Shown piece after piece: positions 1 through 7,548 of a stretch of 64,000 nt of DNA. Positions within the stretch are counted from its first letter, which is position 1; each line of letters begins with the position of its first letter. The stretch is taken from contig CAZXVH010000004.1 in NCBI GenBank assembly GCA_964643965.1, positions 1 through 64,000 of the forward strand. The letters are read 5' to 3'. The translations under genes and the position numbers were made by a program. The notes below the pieces were generated by a model. That model searched no databases and was not told the origin of the DNA. It worked only from the letters and a program-made list of their open reading frames with translations. The DNA is from GCA-2746795 sp964643965 (GTDB lineage: Bacteria; Chloroflexota; Anaerolineae; Promineifilales; Promineifilaceae).

Positions 1-3
1 GGG

Positions 4-43
4 TAGTTGGGTAGTCGGGTAGTCGGGTAGTCGGGTAGTCGGC
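4..43 (+). repeat. Octamer tandem array TAGTCGRR
   Basis: Five consecutive 8-base units of the form TAGTYGGG or TAGTCGGC. Because the unit length is not a multiple of three, three successive units put a TAG stop in every frame of the + strand. Similar arrays occur at 4081, 18445, 25820 and 27637. The gene upstream of this copy is outside the window. Confidence 0.85.
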
Positions 44-57
44 TGTGACCTGGAGTT

Positions 58-66
58 TGATATAAT
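58..66 (+). promoter_or_regulatory. Extended -10 promoter of the GH1 gene
   Basis: TGATATAAT is an extended -10 element (TGnTATAAT). It places the transcription start near base 73. The ATG at 65 therefore lies inside the promoter and cannot be the translation start, which supports the ATG at 143. No good -35 is visible, as usual for extended -10 promoters. Confidence 0.6.
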
Positions 67-142
67 GTGGCTGCTTCTATTAGGCAGAGGGTATGTTTCA
101 TCTCATTTGAAACACATCCTGGCAGGTTATGGAGAGGATTGG

Positions 143-1483
143 ATGGCAGTCAACGCAAAGATGATTTTCCCCCCAGATTTTTTATGGGGCACGGCAACAT
201 CGTCCCATCAAGTTGAGGGGAATAATACGAATAATGATTGGTGGGCCTGGGAACAGGAAGGCGGACATGTGTTGCATGATCAGCGATCTGGTCTGGCCTG
301 TAATTGGTGGGAAGATGCAGAGGCGGATCTGGATCGGGCGGCGGAGATGGGCCTTAACGCGCATCGCATTTCTATTGAATGGAGCCGGGTGGAACCAGAG
401 CCCAGTGTGTTTGATGAGGAGGCGTTAGAACGCTACCGGCAAATTTTGCTGGGGATGCATGAGCGAGGCATTGAGCCGATGGTGGCGCTGCATCATTTTT
501 GTAACCCGTTGTGGTTGGTGGAGAAGGGGGATTTTGGCTCTGATATTGTGGTGGATTACTTTCAACGTTATACCGCTAAAGTGGCAGCGACGTTGGGGGA
601 TTTGATTCCAAAGTGGGTGACGCTCAATGAGCCGATGGTTTACGTCTATATCCGCTATCTGGTGCAGGAGGGGCCGCCGCCGCAAGAGCGTGGCTGGTGG
701 CCGGCGTTGGCGGTGGTGCGGCGTTTGTTGGCCTGCCATGCGGCGGCTTACCACACGATTAAGGAAGCGTATCCGCTGGCGCAGGTGGGCGTGGCCAAGA
801 ATATGCCTTTGTTTGAGGCGGCGCCGGGCCGGGGGGTGCTGGCAAAGTGGACGGCCGCTCAGGTGGACAGGTTGTTTAATATGACCTGGTGGGATAGTTT
901 GCAGACGGGGCGGGTGAAACGGCCGTTTGGCGGCGGCCGTATCAAATATTTAGCAGGCTCGTTTGACTTTGTGGGCATCAATTATTACACTCGCTATTAT
1001 GTTAAGTTTCCCCCCGGCAGAAATATCATCTTGCCAGATTGGGGCGATGAGGCGGTGGTCAGTGATGGCGGATACGGTGAAGTTTATCCGGCCGGGCTGT
1101 ACCAGATGATTAAGCGCGTCACCCGCTATCAAAAGCCCATCTATATTACTGAAAACGGCCTGCCAGATCAGGCTGACAAACTGCGCCCTGCTTTTTTGCT
1201 GACGCATTTGCGTGAAGTGTGGCGGGCGATCAACTTTTGTTTTCCGGTGATGGGTTACTATCATTGGAGTTTGATAGATAATTTTGAATGGGCTCGGGGC
1301 TGGACGCAGCGCTTTGGCTTGATTGAGATGAATCCCGAGACGCAAGAACGTACCCTGCGGGACAGCGGCCGTCTTTACCAGGAAATTTGCCAGCAGTATG
1401 CCATCAGCAGCGATATGACAAAGCGGTATGCCCCTGAGCTGCTGCCCGTGATGTTTCCCGGTGAGGGGCCGATAGCAAAATAG
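143..1483 (+). CDS. Beta-glucosidase-like glycoside hydrolase, family GH1
   Basis: Retaining glycosidase of family GH1 that releases glucose or a related sugar from beta-linked glycosides, probably cytosolic since no signal peptide follows the chosen start. The N-terminus has the family pattern FLWGTATSSHQVEG. The acid/base sits in TLNEP (E163) and the nucleophile in ITENG (E337), the two GH1 hallmarks. A reading frame extends upstream to 65, but that ATG overlaps a -10 box; ATG 143 is preceded by GGAGAGG at good spacing. At 446 residues the length is normal. Substrate cannot be told from sequence: beta-glucosidase, galactosidase or fucosidase are all possible. It appears monocistronic. Confidence 0.9.
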   Translation: MAVNAKMIFPPDFLWGTATSSHQVEGNNTNNDWWAWEQEGGHVLHDQRSGLACNWWEDAEADLDRAAEMGLNAHRISIEWSRVEPEPSVFDEEALERYRQILLGMHERGIEPMVALHHFCNPLWLVEKGDFGSDIVVDYFQRYTAKVAATLGDLIPKWVTLNEPMVYVYIRYLVQEGPPPQERGWWPALAVVRRLLACHAAAYHTIKEAYPLAQVGVAKNMPLFEAAPGRGVLAKWTAAQVDRLFNMTWWDSLQTGRVKRPFGGGRIKYLAGSFDFVGINYYTRYYVKFPPGRNIILPDWGDEAVVSDGGYGEVYPAGLYQMIKRVTRYQKPIYITENGLPDQADKLRPAFLLTHLREVWRAINFCFPVMGYYHWSLIDNFEWARGWTQRFGLIEMNPETQERTLRDSGRLYQEICQQYAISSDMTKRYAPELLPVMFPGEGPIAK

Positions 1484-1514
1484 CAATAATCTTTTCAGCT
1501 TCCATTTTATACTG

Positions 1515-1523
1515 TGTTATAAT
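1515..1523 (+). promoter_or_regulatory. Extended -10 promoter of yebC
   Basis: TGTTATAAT fits TGnTATAAT, the same form as the elements at 58 and 34701. Transcription would start near 1530 and produce a leader of about 155 nt before yebC. Confidence 0.5.
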
Positions 1524-1576
1524 CCAGCCTCGATTAGTAATTTACCAACCAAATTCTTGTACAAAAAAAACAAGAA

Positions 1577-1658
1577 AATCGGCGGATAAACCTTGCCGAT
1601 TCCTTCGCGGAAACCGCAGATTTTGGCGTTGCGCTCGTCCCAAAACTTTCTGCGGTTT
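1577..1658 (+). promoter_or_regulatory. Two hairpins in the yebC leader
   Basis: Two stems lie between the predicted promoter and the yebC Shine-Dalgarno. The first is AATCGGC (1577-1583) with GCCGATT (1595-1601). The second is AAACCGCAGA (1611-1620) with TCTGCGGTTT (1649-1658), extended inward by TTTTGG/CCAAAA with a small bulge. Neither is followed by a T run, so this is a structured leader or a small repeat, not an obvious terminator. It matches no riboswitch class I recognise. Confidence 0.45.
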
Positions 1659-1686
1659 ACCTGGATTCTTCATTTGGAGAGCAAAT

Positions 1687-2433
1687 ATGTCTGGACATTC
1701 AAAATGGTCGACGATTAAACATAAGAAAGCGGCCGTTGATAAAAAACGCGGTAAAATTTTCACCCGTTTGGCAAAAGAAATTACCATTGCGGCTCGGGAA
1801 GGGGGCGGCGATCCGTATACGAATAACGCCCTGGGCCTGGCCGTTGATAAGGCCAAAGCGGCCAATATGCCCAAAGACAATATCGAACGCGCTATTAAAC
1901 GGGGCACGGGCGAGTTGGATGGCGGCGAACTGTTTGAGATGCTGTATGAGGTGATTGGTCCCAACGGGATCGGCATCCTCATTGAAGTGGTGACGGACAA
2001 CAAGAACCGGGCCATTGCCGATGTGCGCCACATCGTCAATAAGAATGGCGGCAACATGGCGGACTCTGGTTCGGTGGCCTGGCAGTTTACGCGCAAGGGG
2101 TATATTGCCGTCAGCGGCGACATTGATGAAGATGAATTATTTATGACGGCGGCCGAGGCTGGCGCTGAGGATGTGCAGTTTCACGAAACGGCCGAAATTT
2201 TTGTAGAGATAGAGGCCTTTGCCACGGTGCGGGACGCCGTGCGCCAGGCCGGTTTTCAGGTGGATGAAGCCAACGTGATTTATGATCCGAATGCTCCAGT
2301 GGAGTTGGATACGGCCGATACGATGCAGGTGATGGGTTTCATTGAGAAGATTGAAGACCTGGATGACGTGCAAAATGTGTATTCGACGCTGGAAATCAGT
2401 GACGAAGCCATTGCGCAGATGGAAGCAGAGTAG
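1687..2433 (+). CDS. yebC: YebC/PmpR family protein
   Basis: Member of the YebC/PmpR/TACO1 family, cytosolic proteins annotated as transcriptional regulators and linked to translation of difficult (for example polyproline) sequences. The N-terminus MSGHSKWSTIKHKK is the family signature, and the 248-residue length is typical. ATG 1687 follows GGAGAG at a sensible distance. It directly precedes ruvC and ruvA, a frequent arrangement in bacteria (yebC-ruvCAB), so co-transcription is likely. The two hairpins in its leader could influence expression, but that is inference. Identification is secure; the exact role in this organism is not. Confidence 0.95.
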   Translation: MSGHSKWSTIKHKKAAVDKKRGKIFTRLAKEITIAAREGGGDPYTNNALGLAVDKAKAANMPKDNIERAIKRGTGELDGGELFEMLYEVIGPNGIGILIEVVTDNKNRAIADVRHIVNKNGGNMADSGSVAWQFTRKGYIAVSGDIDEDELFMTAAEAGAEDVQFHETAEIFVEIEAFATVRDAVRQAGFQVDEANVIYDPNAPVELDTADTMQVMGFIEKIEDLDDVQNVYSTLEISDEAIAQMEAE

Positions 2434-2488
2434 CGGGCTGAATGATGAGCGCTGATTCATCATTTAGCATTCGTCGTTCATCGTTCTG

Positions 2489-2980
2489 ATGAGAATTCTT
2501 GGTTTAGACCCCGGCACAGCCACCACGGGCTATGGCATTATTGATGTGGAAGAAGACGGCCGTTTAACGGCCGTTTCTTATGGCGTCATCATCACCTCAG
2601 CCAAAACGCCTATGCCCCAACGTCTGCAATCCATCCAGCAAGAATTAAAAGCGTTAATCCGGGATTTTCGGCCGGAATTCAGCGCTATTGAAGAGGTGTT
2701 CTTTGGGCGCAATGTCACCACCGCCATCACGGTAGGTCAGGCAAGAGGGGTGTTGATTCTGACCCTGACCAATGCCGGTATCCCGGTAAGTGAATATTCG
2801 CCGCCCAAGATCAAAGACGCCGTCACCGGTTATGGCAAAGCAGACAAAGCCCAGGTGCAAATGATGGTGCGCAATTTGCTCAACCTGGAAGAAACGCCCC
2901 GCCCTGATGACGCCGCCGACGGCCTGGCGGTAGCCATTACCCATGCCCAGTATCGCCGTTTTGAGTCCTTATATGATTAA
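2489..2980 (+). CDS. ruvC: Holliday junction endonuclease RuvC
   Basis: RuvC resolves Holliday junctions by paired nicking and works with the RuvAB branch-migration motor. The acidic catalytic residues are visible: D7 in GLDPG, E68 in IEEVFFG, and the C-terminal pair D141 and D144 in DDAADGLA. At 163 residues it is close to the usual 155-175. ATG 2489 matches the family N-terminus MRILGLDPG, although no clear Shine-Dalgarno precedes it. The 55-base spacer from yebC consists of word-like repeats (GATGA, TCATC, TTCATCGTT). It is followed by ruvA; ruvB is not in the window. Confidence 0.96.
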   Translation: MRILGLDPGTATTGYGIIDVEEDGRLTAVSYGVIITSAKTPMPQRLQSIQQELKALIRDFRPEFSAIEEVFFGRNVTTAITVGQARGVLILTLTNAGIPVSEYSPPKIKDAVTGYGKADKAQVQMMVRNLLNLEETPRPDDAADGLAVAITHAQYRRFESLYD

Positions 2981-3050
2981 CGATTGAAAAGTAACGATTT
3001 GCGATTAACGAGCAGAATCGCACACCTTTTAATCTCTATCTCTAACTCCT

Positions 3051-3632
3051 ATGATAGCCAGCATAAGCGGAACCATTCAGTTTATTGGGAAAGACAACCT
3101 CGTGGTGAAGGTGGGCGGCGTGGGGGTGCGTCTATTTGTGCCGCGAACGGTGCTGGAAGATGTAGGCGGCGTGGGTCGCGCCATTTTTCTGCATACGCAT
3201 TTAATTGTGCGAGAGCAGGATTTGTCGTTGTATGGCTTTGAAACGGCCGAGGATTTGCAATTGTTTGAAGTGCTGCTGACGGTAAACGGCGTGGGGCCAA
3301 AGGTGGCGCTGGCTATCCTGTCTACGCTTAGCCCGGAACTGCTTAAGAGCGCCATTATGCGGGAAGAAACGGCCGTTTTGCAGCGTGTGCCCGGTATTGG
3401 CAAAAAGACAGCCGAGCGTATGATGTTTCAACTGCGTGATAAGCTAGACCTCTCTGCGGCGGGAACGGCCGTGCCCCTGGTGACAGATATAGACGCCGAT
3501 GTCATCGACTTCCTCACCGGGTTGGGGTTCAGCATCGTCGAAGCCCAATCCGCCTTGCAACACATCCCCCGTGAAGCCAAAACAGTCGATGAACGAGTGC
3601 AGTATGCCTTGCAGTATCTTGATCAACGATGA
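3051..3632 (+). CDS. ruvA: Holliday junction DNA helicase subunit RuvA
   Basis: RuvA binds four-way junctions as a tetramer and loads the RuvB motor. The OB-fold covers roughly residues 1-63, the two helix-hairpin-helix motifs are VNGVGPKVA (about 78-86) and VPGIGKKTAERM (about 113-124), and residues 150-193 form domain III, which contacts RuvB. Length 193 is normal. ATG 3051 is the family start, but no strong Shine-Dalgarno is seen. RuvB, usually next, is absent; instead a SnoaL-like gene follows after 43 bases. Confidence 0.96.
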   Translation: MIASISGTIQFIGKDNLVVKVGGVGVRLFVPRTVLEDVGGVGRAIFLHTHLIVREQDLSLYGFETAEDLQLFEVLLTVNGVGPKVALAILSTLSPELLKSAIMREETAVLQRVPGIGKKTAERMMFQLRDKLDLSAAGTAVPLVTDIDADVIDFLTGLGFSIVEAQSALQHIPREAKTVDERVQYALQYLDQR

Positions 3633-3675
3633 CCTTGCTTTTCATGAACGAAAACCTGGGTACGAAGGAGTGTGT

Positions 3676-4083
3676 ATGTCTAATCAGGAGCAGGAAATTT
3701 GGGATGTTTTGCATCGACATTTGCAAAGTGTTTTTGCCAAAGATGTGGCTGCCTACCGCGCCACCACCAGTGAAGAACTTTCGCTTTACGAATGGTTCAT
3801 CACGCCCCATCGCCAGGATGGCCTTGATTTTCACCTGTTCATGATTGAACAGGGCTGGGCCGGTACGGATGGGGATTTCCGGTATGATTTATGGGAGCCG
3901 CGTATACAAATTTACGGGGAAACGGCCGTTGTCTCCTACACCTTCATGCTTACCCTCAGCAGCGAAACCGGCATCGTCCACCGGCAGCACAATGAAAGTC
4001 GCGTCTTAGTCAAAGGGGAAGCGGGCTGGCAGATCGTCCATGTACATAAATCCCCGGCCTGGTCTGCGCCGTATTTTGGGTAG
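3676..4083 (+). CDS. SnoaL/DUF4440-like NTF2-fold protein
   Basis: A 135-residue protein of the NTF2-like superfamily, close to the DUF4440 / CaMKII association-domain type. The pattern (helical N-terminus, then strands such as ETAVVSYTFML and GEAGWQIVHVHKS) is typical of small cone-shaped NTF2 folds that bind ligands or assist enzymes. ATG 3676 follows AAGGAG with 6-base spacing, so the longer frame to 3499 is not used. The TAG stop at 4081 is the first unit of an octamer tandem array. Specific function is unknown. Confidence 0.7.
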   Translation: MSNQEQEIWDVLHRHLQSVFAKDVAAYRATTSEELSLYEWFITPHRQDGLDFHLFMIEQGWAGTDGDFRYDLWEPRIQIYGETAVVSYTFMLTLSSETGIVHRQHNESRVLVKGEAGWQIVHVHKSPAWSAPYFG

Positions 4084-4168
4084 TTGGGTAGTCGGGTAGT
4101 CGGATAGTCGGATAGTCGAGTAGTCGGATAGTCGGATAGTCGAGTAGTCGAGTAGTTGAGTAGTCGAG
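4081..4168 (+). repeat. Octamer tandem array TAGTCGRR, 11 units
   Basis: Eleven 8-base units such as TAGTCGGA and TAGTCGAG. The first TAG is the stop codon of the SnoaL-like gene, and the array gives stops in all three + frames. A terminator follows at 4179. The same unit recurs at 1, 18445, 25820 and 27637. Confidence 0.9.
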
Positions 4169-4178
4169 CGAAGGTGAA

Positions 4179-4206
4179 GCCGGGTTCACCCGGCGTTGTT
4201 TTTTAG
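4179..4206 (+). terminator. Intrinsic terminator after the yebC-ruvCA group
   Basis: GCCGGG-TTCA-CCCGGC followed by GTTGTTTTTT. It ends the + transcript before the convergent ribF gene. A second stem, GGCGGGGCAT/ATGCCCTGCC, follows at 4206-4227. Confidence 0.8.
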
Positions 4207-4272
4207 GCGGGGCATTTATGCCCTGCCGTCTGCCGCCGCATTTACCCTGCCGCCGCTTGTTCACGCTTTACT

Positions 4273-5220
4273 TTACGCTGCCAAGCGCTGCCGAACCGTA
4301 ACCACATCCCGTTGAATTTGTGCTTTTAAGGCGTCGATCCCGGCGAACTTTTGCTCCGGGCGAACGAAGTGGAGGAATTCCAGGCGCAGATTTTGCCCGT
4401 ATAAATCTCCCTCAAAATCTAACAGATACGCTTCCACGGTGACAGAACGGCCGTTAACCGTCGGTCGGATGCCTACATTAGTCGCTGCCAGGTAACGGCG
4501 CTGGCCCACCCAGGCATACGTGGCATAGACGCCGTTGGCCGGCAGCAGCAGTTCATCCCACACCTCCAGGTTCGCCGTGGGAAAGCCGATGGTGTGCCCT
4601 CGTCGGTCGCCCAACACCACCTCGCCACTCACCTGAAACGGCCGTCCCAGGCAAGCGTTCACTTCTTCAATCTGGCCTTCTGTCAGGCGGCGGCGAATGC
4701 GGCTGCTGCTCACCCAGTCGTCATCCACTTCCACCATGGTGTTGATCACCTGCACCGAAAAGCCGCGCTCCGCGCCCAATTGACGTAAAAAAGGCACATC
4801 TCCTTCCCGCTTATACCCTAAAGCAAAGTCGCCGCCCCATAGCTGGCGTAGTCCGGCATAGCGGATCAACTGGTCTACAAAATCGGCGGCGCGGGTATGG
4901 CGCACTACCTCGTTAAAGGGGTGGATGATCACCAGATCGATGCCCTGTTCCCCCAGCAGGCGTACCCGGTCAGAGAGGGTGGTGAGGTAATAGGGGCCTT
5001 CCAGGGAGTGTAAAACGCGCTGGGGATGAGGGAAAAAGGTGAGAACGGCCGTTCTCACCCCATCTTCTTGCGCCGCCTCCGCCATCATGCGCAACACTGC
5101 CTGATGCCCGAGATGGACGCCATCGAAGGAACCAATCGCCAGGTAAGTTGGCTGCTGGTCGGGAATGTCTGGGAGCGAGTTGACCTGAGTGGGCGTTTGC
5201 ATCATAAATCGTAAAGCCAT
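4273..5220 (-). CDS. ribF: Bifunctional riboflavin kinase / FAD synthetase
   Basis: RibF phosphorylates riboflavin to FMN and adenylylates FMN to FAD. The nucleotidyltransferase motif GSFDGVHLGH is at residues 30-39; the C-terminal flavokinase domain carries GHTIGFPTANLE and the later ATNVGIRPT. At 315 residues it has normal length. ATG 5220 sits right after GGAAGG, unusually close, so ATG 5205 is an alternative start. It is the last gene of the nusA-infB-truB operon on the minus strand, a very common position for ribF. Confidence 0.95.
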   Translation of the reverse strand: MALRFMMQTPTQVNSLPDIPDQQPTYLAIGSFDGVHLGHQAVLRMMAEAAQEDGVRTAVLTFFPHPQRVLHSLEGPYYLTTLSDRVRLLGEQGIDLVIIHPFNEVVRHTRAADFVDQLIRYAGLRQLWGGDFALGYKREGDVPFLRQLGAERGFSVQVINTMVEVDDDWVSSSRIRRRLTEGQIEEVNACLGRPFQVSGEVVLGDRRGHTIGFPTANLEVWDELLLPANGVYATYAWVGQRRYLAATNVGIRPTVNGRSVTVEAYLLDFEGDLYGQNLRLEFLHFVRPEQKFAGIDALKAQIQRDVVTVRQRLAA

Positions 5221-5241
5221 CCTTCCAAAATCTTCAGCAGT

Positions 5242-6126
5242 TTACCCGATTTTATCAAATTCGGGAGGGAATATTTTCTTCGGCTGCCAACTTTCTGCTT
5301 GCGGCGTCAGCAGGCCAAAAAAATCGCCGGCCGGATTATACACGCGGACCAGGTCTGCTGGCGCCTCATCCGGTTGGCGGGGGATGCGTTGACCTTGCAG
5401 CAGGGCGGCGGTGGCGTCGGCGTCGGCGTCTACTCGAGGCAGATGGGCGACAGCCAGGTCGGCTGGCAGCAGATAGGAGCGCCAATTCTCCGTCGTTAAA
5501 TCCTCCAGGGCAATGGCGTCTGCAATCTTAAATGAGCCAACGGCCGTTCGTCGCAGCGCCGTTAGATGTCCACCACAGCTCAACTGTTCGCCAATGTCAT
5601 GCCCCAGGCTGCGGATGTATGTGCCGCTGCTGCATACTACCCGCAGCTGCAAATCAGGCGGCGACCAGGCCAACATTTCCAGGGCGTAAATGGTGACGGG
5701 GCGCGGCTGGCGGGCCACTGTTTTGCCCTGTCGCGCCAGCTTGTACATCGGCTGCCCGTCTATTTTGATGGCGGAATACAGGGGTGGGATCTGTTCAAGG
5801 TCGCCGCGAAAGTGGGTGAGTGTTTGTTCGATGGCCTGAGTGGTGAGATGGGCAAACGGCCGTTCGGCCACAATCTCCCCCTCAGCATCATACGTCTCGG
5901 TAGTTTGTCCCAGGCGCACCGTTGTTTCATACGTTTTAGGCTGCCCCATCAGGTATTCAGAAAGACGGGTGGCGTGGCCTACACAGATGGGCAGTACCCC
6001 GGTTGCCAGCGGATCCAATGTGCCGGCGTGGCCGATGCGCCGGGTCTGGCACATGCGGCGTAAACGAGCGATGACATCATGAGAAGTAAGCCCATGCGGC
6101 TTATCTATATTGAGGAGACCGGCCAT
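5242..6126 (-). CDS. truB: tRNA pseudouridine-55 synthase TruB
   Basis: TruB converts U55 of the tRNA T-loop to pseudouridine. The N-terminus MAGLLNIDKPHGLTSHD and the catalytic motif GTLDPLATGVLP (catalytic D38) are diagnostic; a second conserved block is YSAIKIDGQPMYKLAR. The 294-residue length is typical of the bacterial enzyme with a small C-terminal domain. It lies 21 bases upstream of ribF and 48 bases after nrnA in the minus-strand operon. Confidence 0.96.
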   Translation of the reverse strand: MAGLLNIDKPHGLTSHDVIARLRRMCQTRRIGHAGTLDPLATGVLPICVGHATRLSEYLMGQPKTYETTVRLGQTTETYDAEGEIVAERPFAHLTTQAIEQTLTHFRGDLEQIPPLYSAIKIDGQPMYKLARQGKTVARQPRPVTIYALEMLAWSPPDLQLRVVCSSGTYIRSLGHDIGEQLSCGGHLTALRRTAVGSFKIADAIALEDLTTENWRSYLLPADLAVAHLPRVDADADATAALLQGQRIPRQPDEAPADLVRVYNPAGDFFGLLTPQAESWQPKKIFPPEFDKIG

Positions 6127-6174
6127 GTAGGAAACTGTTTATGAGCTGATTTACCGGGTTGTTAGAGGTAACTG

Positions 6175-7164
6175 TTATTGATAACGGCCGTTAGAACCAG
6201 GCGGCGTCTGTTCCAAAATGAGCGTTTTACACTGCTCCACCACCATCGCTTCGGCTTTGGCTAACGGCCCTTCCAACGTGCAGCCAGCGGCTTGCGGATG
6301 CCCCCCGCCGCCTAAACGCATCGCCAATTCAGACACATCAAAGGGCGGCCGGCAGCGGAACCCGACGCGCACAGAGCCATCATCCATTTCCAGCAACACC
6401 ATGCCGATGGCCGCTCTATCTACATCCGCCAAGAAATTCACCAGACCGCCGCTGCTGTCTCCGCGGTGGCCGGCTCTGGCCCGTTCTTCCCGGCTGATAG
6501 TGGTCCACATCAAGCCCTCTTCCAGCTTCATCTCGTTCAAACCGACTTGCCAGAGGCGGGCGGTAGAGAGAGGCTGCAAGTTTAAGGTTTGCAAGGTGAT
6601 CAGAGGCAAATCAGCGCCCGCTGCCACTAACTCGCCGGCGATTTTCAAAGTTTGCGCCGTCACATTGGGAGTGCGGAACCCCAGCGTATCCGTTACCAGC
6701 CCGGTGAGCAGACTGGTGGCAATGTCGGCCGTCATGGTAATCTGCATCTCGGTGAAAAGCACATACAACATTTCCGCAGTTGAAGTGGCTTTGGCGTCCA
6801 CCCAGTTGATGTCACCAAACAGGGAGTTGGTGACATGATGGTCGATATTGATGATGGTTGGTTTGTGGGCCAAATTGGCGAATGGTTTGCCCATACGCAG
6901 TTCATCACCACAATCCACAGCGATGAGCAAATCAAAGACAGCATTGGCCTCTACTCTATCACGCACCGTGTCGATAAGCGGTAAAAATGAAAAGCGGGGG
7001 GGGATAGCACTGTCTACCACCAATGTCACGGTTTTGCCCGCTGCTTGTAAAACCTGACCGGTGGCGGTGAGAGAGCCTAAGGCATCGCCATCAGGTCCAA
7101 CATGGGTTATCACCATAATGTGGCTGGCTTGTGCCATGGCGTGTTGAAATTCTGTTGTGATCAA
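6175..7164 (-). CDS. nrnA: DHH/DHHA1 phosphoesterase, NrnA-like
   Basis: Probable bifunctional oligoribonuclease and 3'-phosphoadenosine 5'-phosphate phosphatase. The DHH domain shows HVGPDGDALGS near the N-terminus, the DCGDE block and the name-giving IDHH; the DHHA1 domain ends with GGGGHPQAAG. Length (329 residues) fits NrnA. The start at 7164 is TTG, preceded by AAGGA about 8 bases upstream; the next ATG (7137) has no ribosome site. Position between rbfA and truB is the usual one. If the pAp activity holds, it would also clear pAp from sulfate assimilation, though the nearby CysH appears to use APS. Confidence 0.9.
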   Translation of the reverse strand: MITTEFQHAMAQASHIMVITHVGPDGDALGSLTATGQVLQAAGKTVTLVVDSAIPPRFSFLPLIDTVRDRVEANAVFDLLIAVDCGDELRMGKPFANLAHKPTIINIDHHVTNSLFGDINWVDAKATSTAEMLYVLFTEMQITMTADIATSLLTGLVTDTLGFRTPNVTAQTLKIAGELVAAGADLPLITLQTLNLQPLSTARLWQVGLNEMKLEEGLMWTTISREERARAGHRGDSSGGLVNFLADVDRAAIGMVLLEMDDGSVRVGFRCRPPFDVSELAMRLGGGGHPQAAGCTLEGPLAKAEAMVVEQCKTLILEQTPPGSNGRYQ

Positions 7165-7179
7165 AAAACGTTCCTTTTT

Positions 7180-7545
7180 TTATTCCTCTTCCTCTTCAAG
7201 GGGTGGAATGGTTAGTTGGCTGAGAATGCGGTCTACTTCATCTGCGTGAGCCAGGGACGCATCCCAATGGAAATGAAGTTGAGGGGTGGTGCGTAAAGAC
7301 ATGCGCTGCGCCAGTTCATAGCGGAAGAAGCCAGAGGCTTTTTCCAAAGATTTCATGATCTCTTTTTCGCGGGAATCGTCTCCCAGGGAGTGAACGTAAA
7401 TATCGGCGTATTGCAGTTCTCTATCGATGGTGGCGTTGGTGACGGTGACGCCTTGCAGCCGGGGATCGTTCATCTCTCGCAGAATCAGTTCACTGAGGAT
7501 CACTTTTATTTGCTCAGCAGTGCGCTGCTGCCGTATTTTGCTCAT
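7180..7545 (-). CDS. rbfA: Ribosome-binding factor A
   Basis: RbfA is a KH-fold factor that matures the 30S subunit and the 5' end of 16S rRNA. The N-terminus RQQRTAEQIKVILSELI, the block DPRLQGVTVTNA and the strand YADIYVHSL are typical. Length 121 is normal; the C-terminus is acidic. ATG 7545 begins three bases after the infB stop, with GAGGT inside the end of infB, so the two are translationally coupled. Order infB-rbfA is the classical one. Confidence 0.95.
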   Translation of the reverse strand: MSKIRQQRTAEQIKVILSELILREMNDPRLQGVTVTNATIDRELQYADIYVHSLGDDSREKEIMKSLEKASGFFRYELAQRMSLRTTPQLHFHWDASLAHADEVDRILSQLTIPPLEEEEE

Positions 7546-7548
7546 GGC

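Noticed and set aside
950..1486. Long antisense frames opposite GH1, ruvC, nusA, the nuclease, the binding protein and amylosucrase genes
   Set aside because: Each lies opposite a gene with clear family motifs; none has recognisable domains or ribosome sites. The frames are a by-product of codon use.
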